NCBI GenBank assembly: GCA_030652805.1
Contig: JAUSPT010000099.1
Location: forward strand, 1 to 30,663
Direction: 5' to 3'
DNA from: a bacterium
Lineage (GTDB): Bacteria > JAHJDO01
Length of the DNA: 30,663 bases
The notes beneath the pieces are model-generated. The model searched no databases. It saw nothing but the letters and a program-made list of their open reading frames with translations, and was not told where the DNA came from. Positions 7,077 to 15,998 of this stretch are shown piece by piece. The position numbers and the translations under genes are program-made. Every line of letters begins with the position of its first letter. Position 1 is the stretch's first letter.

Positions 7077-10000
7077 ATGACTAACGATTCGACATTTATT
7101 ACAAACACTAAAACCAAAAAGCTGAAGAGTCGGCTTATTGAATTGATTCAAAAAAGCGATGAACTGAAGTTTCTGGTCGGTTTTTTCTATTTTTCAGGAA
7201 TCAAAGAACTGTATAAAGGACTAAAAGAAAATCCGGATGTTAATATCAAAGTTTTAGTTGGCTTGAATGTTGACAAAACCAATTTAGGATTGGTTGAATT
7301 TGAAGATAATGACAGCGAGATATCCGACGAAGAAAAAAGCTATAGATTCATTCAGTCAGTAAAGAAATCTTTAAATTCAGAAGATTTTGATACAGAAGAA
7401 TTTTATCGGCAGGTCAGATATTTTATTTCGCTTATCAAAGAAGATAGATTAATAATCAGGAAAACATATAATCCAAATCACGCTAAAATTTACCTGTTTA
7501 AATTAGAAGAGGGTCAGGTTGGCAAAAGAAATCTATTCATCACCGGAAGCAGTAATTTAACAAAAGCCGGCGTTTCCGCACAACAGGAATTCAATGTTGA
7601 AATAAGCGATTACGGATTTAAAGAGGCTGATGATTATTTTGACGTTTTGTGGAATGATGCAGTAAAAATAACAGATGATGATGTCACTAAAAGAAAATTA
7701 ATAGAAGTTATTGAAAAAGAATCCATTATTAAAGATATCACTCCATTTGAAGCCTTTGTTTTGGTCTTAAAAACCTATCTTGATTCATTTGAGAAAAAAG
7801 AAATAAGCGAGTCTCTTATAAAAACTATGGAAGACAACGGTTATATTCCATACGAATACCAGCTGGACGCAATTGGGCAGGCGCTTGCTATTATTGAGAA
7901 AGATAACGGAGTAATTATTGCGGATGTTGTTGGCTTGGGAAAATCCGTAATTGCTTCTGCTGTTGCAAAAGAATTAAAAAAGCGCGGTATTATTATCTGT
8001 CCTCCGGGCATTATTGGAGATAAGAACAAAAATTCAGGATGGAAAAAGTATGCTGAGGAGTTTGGACTGCGTGATTGGGAAGTGCGTTCGTCAGGAGATA
8101 TGGAAAATACTGCAGCATTTATCAAAAAGACAAAAGATATTGAAGTTGTAATTATTGATGAAGCCCACCGTTTTAGAAATCAGGATACAAAGGATTATGA
8201 ATATCTAAAAAACATCTGCCGCAATAAAATCGTAATCCTGCTTACTGCTACTCCGTTCAACAATAAACCCGGTGATATTTTATCTTTATTGAATCTGTTT
8301 ATTACACCCAAAAAGTCGTCAATTACGCTGGAAAACAATCTTGTAGATAGATTTAAGGCGTTCAAAGGAGTTTTTGACCGTCTCGGCTTTATAAAAAAAT
8401 ATTGGAATTCCGCAAATGAATATAAAAGAAGAAAGGCAGAGGCTTACTATGAAGCACTCTTTGAAGAAAAGCCTATTGATTTAAGAAAGGTAAAACAACG
8501 CTCACATTATCTGGCCGGACAAATTCGGGATGTAATAGAGCCTGTTACTATTCGGCGAAATCGCCTTGATCTGCAAAATAATCCTCTTTACAAAAATGAG
8601 GTCAAAGATTTGTCCAAAACAAAAGACCCTGAGGAGTGGTTCTTTGAATTATCAAAAAGTCAGTCAGAATTTTACGACAAAGTTATCAGCGATTATTTTG
8701 GAGACCCTGATGATGGAGGACAGTTCAATGGTGCCATTTATCGGCCTTTTGAATATGAAGTGGAGCAAAAAAGAATTACCAGTGAAAAATTAAATGAACA
8801 AGAGAATTTCCAATTTATCCAACAGCGTAATTTGTACGATTTTATGCGCCGCTTGGTTGTAAAACGATTTGAAAGCTCTTTCGGTTCTTTTAAGAGAAGT
8901 ATAGAGAACTTTAAAAGAATCACAGAGATCGTATTGGACTTCATTAATAAAACCAATAAATATATTCTTGATCGCTCTCTTTTAGAAAAAATATATACCT
9001 TGAATCTAGAACAGATTGAAGAATATTTAAAAGACTATTCTGAAAAAATAAGGAGCGGAGATTATCCAAAGAATCATAAAGTATACAAGGTGGATAAGTT
9101 TAAATATAAAGATAATTTCATTGCGCATATTAAAGCGGACCTGATTCTTTTTGACAATATTCTGAAAGAGCTGTCAGCATTGGATTTGGTAAAGGATGAT
9201 CCTAAAACAGACTGCATGTTAAAGCATGTTAAAAATATCTTAAAACGGAAACCGAAGGAGGACGAACCTAGAAGAAAAATAATTATTTTTTCCGAATATG
9301 TTGATACAGTTAAGTATCTTGAGCCAACACTAAAAAAGCATTTTGGCGAAAGAATGCTTTTTGTAACAGGAGATTTATCCTCTAATAAAATTTCTCAGAT
9401 AAACAAAAATTTTGACGCTTCATTTGATGGACAGGAAGACAAATACGATATCCTGCTCTCTTCTGACAGAATATCGGAAGGGTTCAATTTGAACCGAGCC
9501 GGCATGGTAATTAATTATGATATTCCATGGAATCCTGTGCGGGTGATTCAGCGTGTCGGACGCATTAACCGCATCAGCAAAAAGGTGTTCAATAATCTTT
9601 ACATTGTCAATTTCTTTCCAACTGAGAAAGGCGCAGAACTGGTCAAATCACGTGAGATCGCAGCCAACAAAATGTTTTTGATCCATTCCACTTTAGGGGA
9701 AGACTCCAAGATATTTGATATTGACGAAGAACCCTCGCCATCAAGGCTGTTCCAAAAGATCCAGCAAAATCCGGATAAATTGGAAGAGGAAAGCTTTTAC
9801 ACAAAAGCCCAGAAAAAATTCATGGAGATTAAAAAAGAAAACCCCAAGTTAATTGAGGAATTAAAAGATTATCCGACAAGAATAAAAACCGCTAAAAAAT
9901 TCAAGGAGAACGAGCTTCTGGTTTTCTTCAAAAAAGGCCGCTTATATATTCGCGCCATAAAGCAGAATGAAGATAAAAGCAATCAGGTATATCAAGTTTC

Positions 10001-10442
10001 TTTTGAAGAAGCGTTTGACAAAATTCTATGCGAGAAAAACGAGCCAAAACTCTCTCTTAGCGGTTCTTTCTGGGAATCCTATGTAAAAATCAAAAAATTC
10101 AAGGAATACAGGCATATTCCCGCAAGTGATCAAAGCATAGAACAAAAAGCATTGATTAACTTAGGAAGTTTTATTTCAAAGCCATGGGAATCATTTCTGC
10201 CTCATCTGGATTTTTTAAGAACATTGCGTGAGGACATAATAGATTACGGCACGCTTGCCGATTACACTCTACGCCGCATTTCTAATTTAGGAAGTTCAAG
10301 CGAAACTAAGCAAAAGGAAATTCTTCTAAATATCGTTGCTTTAAAACATGAGCTTGGAGAGGATTATCTGCAAAAAGAAAAAGAAAGGCAAAAAGATCTA
10401 ACAAAAGAAATAATTATTGCCATTGAAAATCAAAAGCTATGA
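7077..10442 (+). CDS. PLD-nuclease / SNF2-type superfamily 2 helicase (restriction-like subunit)
   Basis: A 1121-residue protein with two recognisable parts. The N-terminal ~180 residues form a phospholipase-D-type nuclease half-site: His135-x-Lys137 (NHAKIYLF) followed by GSSNLT at 157-162. The Asp of a full HKD motif is replaced (Lys142), as in several PLD-like restriction nucleases. An SF2 helicase follows: Walker A GLGKS at 286-290, DEAH at 361-364, LLTATPFNN as motif III, IIIFSEYVDT starting the second RecA lobe, SEGFNLNRA, and QRVGR at 825-829 (arginine finger). The C-terminal ~250 residues are unassigned. Its last 4 bases overlap the start of the methylase gene, so the two probably act together as a DNA-translocating nuclease and its protective methylase. 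It could also serve as a stand-alone defence effector. Confidence 0.85.
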   Translation: MTNDSTFITNTKTKKLKSRLIELIQKSDELKFLVGFFYFSGIKELYKGLKENPDVNIKVLVGLNVDKTNLGLVEFEDNDSEISDEEKSYRFIQSVKKSLNSEDFDTEEFYRQVRYFISLIKEDRLIIRKTYNPNHAKIYLFKLEEGQVGKRNLFITGSSNLTKAGVSAQQEFNVEISDYGFKEADDYFDVLWNDAVKITDDDVTKRKLIEVIEKESIIKDITPFEAFVLVLKTYLDSFEKKEISESLIKTMEDNGYIPYEYQLDAIGQALAIIEKDNGVIIADVVGLGKSVIASAVAKELKKRGIIICPPGIIGDKNKNSGWKKYAEEFGLRDWEVRSSGDMENTAAFIKKTKDIEVVIIDEAHRFRNQDTKDYEYLKNICRNKIVILLTATPFNNKPGDILSLLNLFITPKKSSITLENNLVDRFKAFKGVFDRLGFIKKYWNSANEYKRRKAEAYYEALFEEKPIDLRKVKQRSHYLAGQIRDVIEPVTIRRNRLDLQNNPLYKNEVKDLSKTKDPEEWFFELSKSQSEFYDKVISDYFGDPDDGGQFNGAIYRPFEYEVEQKRITSEKLNEQENFQFIQQRNLYDFMRRLVVKRFESSFGSFKRSIENFKRITEIVLDFINKTNKYILDRSLLEKIYTLNLEQIEEYLKDYSEKIRSGDYPKNHKVYKVDKFKYKDNFIAHIKADLILFDNILKELSALDLVKDDPKTDCMLKHVKNILKRKPKEDEPRRKIIIFSEYVDTVKYLEPTLKKHFGERMLFVTGDLSSNKISQINKNFDASFDGQEDKYDILLSSDRISEGFNLNRAGMVINYDIPWNPVRVIQRVGRINRISKKVFNNLYIVNFFPTEKGAELVKSREIAANKMFLIHSTLGEDSKIFDIDEEPSPSRLFQKIQQNPDKLEEESFYTKAQKKFMEIKKENPKLIEELKDYPTRIKTAKKFKENELLVFFKKGRLYIRAIKQNEDKSNQVYQVSFEEAFDKILCEKNEPKLSLSGSFWESYVKIKKFKEYRHIPASDQSIEQKALINLGSFISKPWESFLPHLDFLRTLREDIIDYGTLADYTLRRISNLGSSSETKQKEILLNIVALKHELGEDYLQKEKERQKDLTKEIIIAIENQKL

Positions 10443-13400
10443 GCAGGGATATTTTAGACAGCATAATTAATGATTTTGACTCTGAAAAATTCGCCAGATT
10501 TTTTCGTGAAAAGAACAGATCCGCTTTTGCGCCAAGAAAAGAAGAACTGCTTCATTATGATGATGAAGATTTTAAAAACGGCTTGAAGCTTGGCGAGATT
10601 GCGTTTACGGATGCAAAATTGTTTGTATGCACTTTTCAGGTATCCAATCCGCTCTCTGAAAGAAGCGGCAAAAAGGCGCAGTATGAGAAAGCCAAGAAGA
10701 TTCTAAAAATCCATCGGGAATATAGCGCAGGCATTTTTATTTTCTATGATGCAAACGGCAATTTCCGTTTTTCTTTGATTTACGATATCCCTCATGGAAA
10801 TAAAAGAGATTGGAGCAATTTCCGCAGATTTACTTATTTTGTCAGCAAGGAATTTACAAACAAAACATTTCTCAAGCAGATTGGCGAAAGCGACTTCTCG
10901 TCATTGGAAAAAATCAAGGAAGCGTTTAGTGTTGAGAAGGTTACCAAAGAGTTTTATGAAGATATTGCCAACTGGTATTTTTGGGCGGTTAAGCATAGTA
11001 CTTTTCCGAAAGACGCTGAGGTGGAGAACGGCAGAAACATAGCAGTCATTCGCCTTATTACCAGAATTATTTTTATCTGGTTTATGCGAGAAAAAGAAAA
11101 TTTGGTCCCAAATGATTTATTTAAAGAGAATAAGATCAAAACAATTCTTAAAGATATATCATCAGACGTTTCAACTTACTATAAAGCAGTTTTGCAGAAC
11201 CTATTCTTTGCCACATTAAGTACCAAAAAAAATGAAAGAGATTTTCGCAATGAAAAAAGATTCCAAGGGAAAAATAAAGATTTTGGAAATCAGTATGTGT
11301 ATCGTTATCACGGTCTTTTTAGTTCACCGGACGAAATTAAAACTTACTTTGGAAAAATTCCCTTTTTAAATGGTGGTCTTTTTGAATGTTTAGATGATGG
11401 AATAAATAATTATTATGTTGACGGTTTTACTGAGAGAAAAGAATATCAACCAATAATTCCGAATTTCCTTTTTTTTGGCGGGGAGCAAAAAGCAGATCTC
11501 AATACCGCTTACGGCACAAAAAACAAAACCTACAAAGTTAGAGGGCTTTTAAACATTCTTTCATCGTTTAATTTTACTATTGATGAGAACTCCCCGGATG
11601 ATCAGGACATAGCTCTTGACCCCGAGCTTTTGGGTAGAGTCTTTGAAAATCTTTTGGCAAGTTTTAATCCGGAAACATCCACCACTGCTCGTAAAGCTAC
11701 CGGCAGTTATTACACCCCGAGAGAAATCGTTGATTATATGGTATCAGAGTCGCTTAAGGCGTATTTTAAAACGCATCTTTCGGCTATTTCCGATTTAGAT
11801 AAAAAAATAGAGCAGCTTTTTTCAACAGGAAGCGAAGAAAATCCTTTTGACAAATCGGAGTCAAAAAAGATCGTAGAACTGATTGAAAGTGTCAGAATTG
11901 TTGATCCTGCGGTTGGTTCCGGCGCGTTTCCAATGGGCGCGCTTAATAAATTGGTATTTATCTTAAATAAAGTTGATCCGGGTAATGAGCTTTGGAAACA
12001 TGCCCAGCTTTCGGCGGCGGATACAATACCCGATCCGCGCATCAAACAAGATACCAAAAACCGTATTGAAGAATTTTTCAAAGGTAAAAACGCGGATTAC
12101 GGACGAAAACTGTACTTGATCCAAAAATGTATTTATGGAGTGGATATTCAACAGATTGCGGTAGAGATCGCCAAACTGCGTTTTTTTATTTCGCTTTTGG
12201 TAGATGAAAAAATTGACAGAAATCATCCTGATGGGAATTGGGGCATTGAACCATTGCCGAATCTTGATTTTAAAATTATGCAGGGCAATAGCCTGCTTGA
12301 AGAGTATGAGGGCGTAAAACTTTTTGATGAAAAATTTATTACTAGTATTGATTTTGATAAACAAAAACTCATTGGATCAATAAAACAGAAACAGTCAGAA
12401 TTGCAAAAAGAATATTTAGATCTTCACGCAAAAAATAAACTTACAAAAATTAAGCAGGCAGAATTAAATGAAGAGTTAAAAAAACTTGATAAACAATTGA
12501 AAGGTTTAAACAAACAGGACAATAAAACTGAAGAAGCCACGGGGCTCTTTGACGTCCAAAATGAGGCAAAACAAAAAAGAGAGATGTTGAAGCGACTTCA
12601 CAAAGAATTTTTTGAAACTAATGAGAAAGAAACAAAGGAGAAAATTAAAAAACAGATTGAGAAAATTGGGTGGGATCTGATTGAAGCCACGCTTAAAGAG
12701 CAGGACAAAACATCTGAACTTAAAAAAATAGAGCAATTCAAAAAATCAAACACAAAACCATTCTTTCTCTGGAAACTTCATTTTGCAGATGTTTTTGAAA
12801 ATGGTGGTTTTGATATTGTAATTGCCAATCCGCCGTATATTGGTGAAAAAGGTCATAAAGAAATTTTCGACCCAGTTCATAGCGGAAATCTTAAGAAATA
12901 TTATCAAGGCCAGATGGATCTATTTTATTTCTTTTTTCACCTTGCCCTAAATCTTGGGAAACAGGATTCTAGTGTTGCTTTTATAACCACAAATTATTAT
13001 CCGACCGCTACCGGTGCACGGAATCTGCGGATAGACCTTAGTAATCGTGCGACGATTAAACAACTCATTAATTTTGGCGAGTTAAAGATTTTTGAATCCG
13101 CCCTTGGTCAGCACAATATGATCACGATTTTTCAAAAAGAAAACAATAAAAACGCTATAGCTAAAACTCGTATTACAAAAAGGAAGGGGGATTCTAGCTC
13201 GGAGATACTACAGGCAATTGTCGAAGGAACAGATACACAAACAGATTATTTCCAAGTAGCTCAAGGCGATTTATATGATGGAGAAGAATACTACATTAGA
13301 TTGGCTGGTAATTCTATGGAGAGTAATGATCCGACTCAGTCTACTATTAACAAAATTAAGCAGCAAGGCGTATTATTGTCGATGTTGTGCAATGTAAACG

Positions 13401-14227
13401 TGGGGCTATATACAGGGGCTGATAAGGTAAGCAATAGTTACATTCAAAAGTATTCGTTAAAGATGGATAAGAATGAAGGTATTTTTATTATAACCAGGGA
13501 AGAGATGAAGATGTTGAACCTGAATAGTCTTGAACGATCTAAAATTAGTTCTTTTTACAAAAACTCTGATATTTTCAGGTGGCATACCAAACAAAACCCC
13601 GATTTATTTTTAATCAATATATCTTATCCTGAGAACAAAGACATAGACCTCAAAAAAATTCCCAATATATTTAGACACGTTTCAAAATACGAGAAAATTT
13701 TACGGCACAGAAAGTCTAACGACAATGGACTACGTGCGGTAATCGCGGCTGGTTATTGGTGGTCGTTTACAATCAGGCAAATTGATTTCAATAAGCCTAA
13801 AATAGTTGTTCCTCAAAGAAGTCCACGAAACACCTTTGGTTATAATGAAGTCCCTTGGTATGCAAGTGCTGATGTTTATTTTATTACCGAAAAAGATAAA
13901 TCAGTTTCATTAAAATACATTTTAGCTCTTCTTAATTCAAAACTCTATTATCTTTGGCTTTATAATCGGGGCAAAAGGAAAGGGGAAACACTAGAACTTT
14001 ATCAGCAGCCACTTTCTGAAATTCCAATTAAAAAAATATCTCTTGATGATCAAAAATCATTTATTGAAATCGTTGATAAAATTTTGTTAATTACCAAAGC
14101 TATCAATTATTTAGAAAATCCCGAAAAAAAAGAAGAAGTCAAAGAATACGAACGTCAGATTGATCAAATGGTTTATAAGTTGTATGGATTGACGGAAGAG
14201 GAAGTTGCTTTAGTTGAGGCAGTATGA
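10439..14227 (+). CDS. Eco57I/TaqI-type DNA adenine methyltransferase (modification/specificity subunit)
   Basis: A 1262-residue class-I SAM methylase. The N-terminal ~400 residues have no motif I can name. The catalytic domain starts near YYTPREIVDYM; motif I is DPAVGSGAF (489-497) and motif IV is NPPY (797-800), the N6-adenine signature. A long Lys/Glu-rich insertion, probably coiled coil, lies between them (about 640-780). The C-terminal ~400 residues have TaqI_C-like target-recognition features (YWWSFTIRQIDFNKPKIVVPQ, LALLNSKLYYLWLY). Size and order recall type IIG or type I-ISP enzymes, but the helicase and nuclease reside in the preceding gene, with which it shares an ATGA overlap. Motif I has Val where Cys is commoner in the family. 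No PD-(D/E)xK site is certain in the N-terminus. Confidence 0.87.
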   Translation: MSRDILDSIINDFDSEKFARFFREKNRSAFAPRKEELLHYDDEDFKNGLKLGEIAFTDAKLFVCTFQVSNPLSERSGKKAQYEKAKKILKIHREYSAGIFIFYDANGNFRFSLIYDIPHGNKRDWSNFRRFTYFVSKEFTNKTFLKQIGESDFSSLEKIKEAFSVEKVTKEFYEDIANWYFWAVKHSTFPKDAEVENGRNIAVIRLITRIIFIWFMREKENLVPNDLFKENKIKTILKDISSDVSTYYKAVLQNLFFATLSTKKNERDFRNEKRFQGKNKDFGNQYVYRYHGLFSSPDEIKTYFGKIPFLNGGLFECLDDGINNYYVDGFTERKEYQPIIPNFLFFGGEQKADLNTAYGTKNKTYKVRGLLNILSSFNFTIDENSPDDQDIALDPELLGRVFENLLASFNPETSTTARKATGSYYTPREIVDYMVSESLKAYFKTHLSAISDLDKKIEQLFSTGSEENPFDKSESKKIVELIESVRIVDPAVGSGAFPMGALNKLVFILNKVDPGNELWKHAQLSAADTIPDPRIKQDTKNRIEEFFKGKNADYGRKLYLIQKCIYGVDIQQIAVEIAKLRFFISLLVDEKIDRNHPDGNWGIEPLPNLDFKIMQGNSLLEEYEGVKLFDEKFITSIDFDKQKLIGSIKQKQSELQKEYLDLHAKNKLTKIKQAELNEELKKLDKQLKGLNKQDNKTEEATGLFDVQNEAKQKREMLKRLHKEFFETNEKETKEKIKKQIEKIGWDLIEATLKEQDKTSELKKIEQFKKSNTKPFFLWKLHFADVFENGGFDIVIANPPYIGEKGHKEIFDPVHSGNLKKYYQGQMDLFYFFFHLALNLGKQDSSVAFITTNYYPTATGARNLRIDLSNRATIKQLINFGELKIFESALGQHNMITIFQKENNKNAIAKTRITKRKGDSSSEILQAIVEGTDTQTDYFQVAQGDLYDGEEYYIRLAGNSMESNDPTQSTINKIKQQGVLLSMLCNVNVGLYTGADKVSNSYIQKYSLKMDKNEGIFIITREEMKMLNLNSLERSKISSFYKNSDIFRWHTKQNPDLFLINISYPENKDIDLKKIPNIFRHVSKYEKILRHRKSNDNGLRAVIAAGYWWSFTIRQIDFNKPKIVVPQRSPRNTFGYNEVPWYASADVYFITEKDKSVSLKYILALLNSKLYYLWLYNRGKRKGETLELYQQPLSEIPIKKISLDDQKSFIEIVDKILLITKAINYLENPEKKEEVKEYERQIDQMVYKLYGLTEEEVALVEAV

Positions 14228-14292
14228 AAAATAGAAAGAGATAAAAATAAAGTTCATATATCAATTGTTAGAATAAATAATAAGGAGAAATC

Positions 14293-14793
14293 ATGGCAGA
14301 TATTATTAAAACATTACTGATGCTAAAAGGGAAAGTTTTAGATGCAGTAAATTTTGAACTGTTGCGAAGAGCCTACGAATTACAAAACCAAAATATTGAA
14401 CAATTAAAAAACAACAATGAAGCACTCAAGGAAAGCAACACCCTCTTACGAGATAAAGCCAATCGATTAGAGAGCGAAAACAATGAATTTAAACAAAACA
14501 TCAAAAACTTAGAAAAAAAGATAAATTCAATCAATAATAACAAGATGTCTCAAGAACTATCGGAAGTTGCTGAAGCAATATTACTCGAATGCAAGGGAAA
14601 AGATAAAAAAGAATTTGGAGCGGAAGATATGATAGAAATTTTATCATATAGAAAACTAGAAATTGAAGGAGCTATTAATGAGTTATCAAAACTTAAGCTA
14701 ATTTCCGTATATGAGACACCTTTAATGGGAGGAATTCGTTACGATTTAACTCCTAAAGGAACAGAATTCGTGCTTAAAATTCATAAGGGATAA
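14293..14793 (+). CDS. Coiled-coil protein with C-terminal winged-helix-like domain
   Basis: Function not recognised. The 166-residue product has a short N-terminal helix, then an Asn/Glu/Lys-rich coiled coil from about 30 to 85 (ELQNQNIEQLKNNNEALKES and following heptads). Residues ~90-166 resemble a winged helix-turn-helix: EDMIEILSYRKLEIEGAINE as HTH helices, then LKLISVYETPLMGGIRYDLTPKG as the wing. Such a layout suits a DNA-binding regulator or an accessory subunit that oligomerises. A strong ribosome site (AAGGAGA) lies just before the ATG. It follows the methylase by 65 bases without an obvious terminator, so it may be co-transcribed with the restriction-like pair. Its base composition matches the helicase-methylase genes. 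Confidence 0.7.
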   Translation: MADIIKTLLMLKGKVLDAVNFELLRRAYELQNQNIEQLKNNNEALKESNTLLRDKANRLESENNEFKQNIKNLEKKINSINNNKMSQELSEVAEAILLECKGKDKKEFGAEDMIEILSYRKLEIEGAINELSKLKLISVYETPLMGGIRYDLTPKGTEFVLKIHKG

Positions 14794-14825
14794 TAATGCC
14801 TAAAAAAATGGGGTAATCTGCTTTT

Positions 14826-15572
14826 ATGTCAGATGAAACATACAATCATCAGCTTTCTTGTTTAGGCGAGGTCTATACATTCTTTACGACTTCAGCGGTT
14901 GCAAAAAATCCTAGGGATTTCTCAAATCTTGAGGAACACTTGAGTGAGAGAAATATGGATTCAAATATTCTTAATGCATCTGAAGCTTTTGTTGCTGCTA
15001 CGGAGATTGAAAAAAAATTCATTGGTCCTGCGATTCTTCTTTATGTTTCATCTGTAAATGCTTTTGCGCCTGGACCAGACGTTGAGTTGCGGGAGCAAAT
15101 ACGCGGTGCTAAGAAGATATTCAAAGAGCTTAACATCATAAACAATCCAGATGTAAAGGCAACCTATGACGCTGCTTACGATAAAGCCAATTTTGTTCGA
15201 CTGACGAAATTTTTGGAATCAGAATTTAGCGAGGCATTAAAGCAATCATCATTGGGTTATAAAAACGACATTATAGACAAGATTGCAAAAGACATAGTTG
15301 TTGCTTCTCATAAGACAAGGCATGAGGGGAAGATTGATCCACACAAGAAGTGTATTTTTATAGGTGCAGGTAGTTCTTTGTATGTTCTAGATGAAAAGGA
15401 TGAGAAGAAACTCGCGGCTGGGAAACGCTTATATTTTGGTGCTCCCATTAATACAATTCATCAAACAAATTTTGGTAGTAAGCCACTCTTACGTCCTGCT
15501 AAGTTTGGTAGCGCATACTGTATTATGAAACACTTTAAAGATTGGGTAGAGAAAATTGAAAAGAAACCTTAA
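14826..15572 (+). CDS. Hypothetical protein, 248 residues
   Basis: No family recognised. The product looks soluble and cytosolic: no signal peptide and no membrane segment. Its first half is probably helical (EKKFIGPAILLYVSSVNAFA, then ELREQIRGAKKIFKELNII). A Gly-rich strand-turn (KKCIFIGAGSSLYVLDEKDE) sits near 175-195. A stop codon lies 12 bases upstream in frame, so the ATG at 14826 is the first possible ATG, but no clear ribosome site precedes it. A six-codon remnant starting with ATGCCTAAAAAA (14796-14816) sits in the gap, which hints at past rearrangement. Being last before the right-hand palindromic repeat, it may be island cargo linked to the restriction-like genes. Confidence 0.6.
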   Translation: MSDETYNHQLSCLGEVYTFFTTSAVAKNPRDFSNLEEHLSERNMDSNILNASEAFVAATEIEKKFIGPAILLYVSSVNAFAPGPDVELREQIRGAKKIFKELNIINNPDVKATYDAAYDKANFVRLTKFLESEFSEALKQSSLGYKNDIIDKIAKDIVVASHKTRHEGKIDPHKKCIFIGAGSSLYVLDEKDEKKLAAGKRLYFGAPINTIHQTNFGSKPLLRPAKFGSAYCIMKHFKDWVEKIEKKP

Positions 15573-15620
15573 CCATCTGAATTCCCCAATCAAATCAAAG
15601 AATGACACAACAAAGCAAAA

Positions 15621-15722
15621 GGGCACGGCACGCCGTGCCCATACGGAACAAAATGGGAAGACGACGAATATTATAAAAACGAGATTGCTTCATCCCGAAG
15701 GATTTCGCTCTTCGCAATGACA
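15621..15722. repeat. Composite intergenic repeat, right flank of the restriction island
   Basis: GGGCACGGC (15621-15629) and GCCGTGCCC (15632-15640) form a perfect 9-bp hairpin. After 40 bases comes GAGATTGC (15681-15688), which pairs through its ATTGC with GCAAT in GCAATGACA (15714-15722), enclosing an inner GAAG/CTTC-type stem. The two modules are those of 6975-7013 in opposite order and orientation. Apart from this repeat, the 219 bases between 15573 and 15791 hold only the promoter-like site at 15736. Confidence 0.65.
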
Positions 15723-15735
15723 GAGGGGAAATTAT

Positions 15736-15766
15736 TTGCCACAGATTATATCATTTATGATACAAT
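15736..15766 (+). promoter_or_regulatory. Putative promoter with palindromic operator for the nucleotidyltransferase pair
   Basis: TTGCCA (15736-15741) and TACAAT (15761-15766) could be -35 and -10 boxes with a rather long 19-base spacer. The palindrome TATCAT-TT-ATGATA (15749-15762) runs into the -10 box, as expected for an autoregulated toxin-antitoxin promoter. A strong ribosome site (AAAGGAGA) and the gene start follow. Confidence 0.4.
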
Positions 15767-15791
15767 AAGGTTTCAAAAGGAGACGGGGTAA

Positions 15792-15998
15792 ATGGATAGA
15801 ATGCCACGACTTGATAAAAAAGCATTGTCAGTTGGGACTCTTGATGACATAGAAGATGAAAAGGCTTTTTGGCTTTCTCAAAGCGGGCGGAAACGATTAG
15901 CTGCTATAGAGTTGAATCGGAGGATGGTATATGGAAAAGATAGAGTTACATCCAGACTTCAAAGATTTTTTGAAACTTCTGAACTCTCGATGCGTTGA
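15792..15998 (+). CDS. Small antitoxin-like partner of the downstream nucleotidyltransferase
   Basis: A 68-residue acidic/basic protein whose layout (LDKKALSVGTLDDIEDEKAFW, then RKRLAAIELNRRMVYG, then TSRLQRFFETSEL) recurs upstream of DUF6036-type nucleotidyltransferases in many bacteria. The last 68 bases overlap the next gene in another frame, so the two are co-translated. By analogy with AbiE-like and MNT-type systems it may neutralise that enzyme. This role comes from gene pairing, not from a known motif. A ribosome site AAAGGAGA precedes the ATG. Confidence 0.62.
   Translation: MDRMPRLDKKALSVGTLDDIEDEKAFWLSQSGRKRLAAIELNRRMVYGKDRVTSRLQRFFETSELSMR

Noticed and set aside
7077-14227. Assigning the helicase-methylase pair to DISARM or BREX
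   Set aside because: DISARM also has PLD, SNF2 and methylase components, but drmA and DUF1998 drmB are missing. BREX pglZ, brxC and brxL are missing too.
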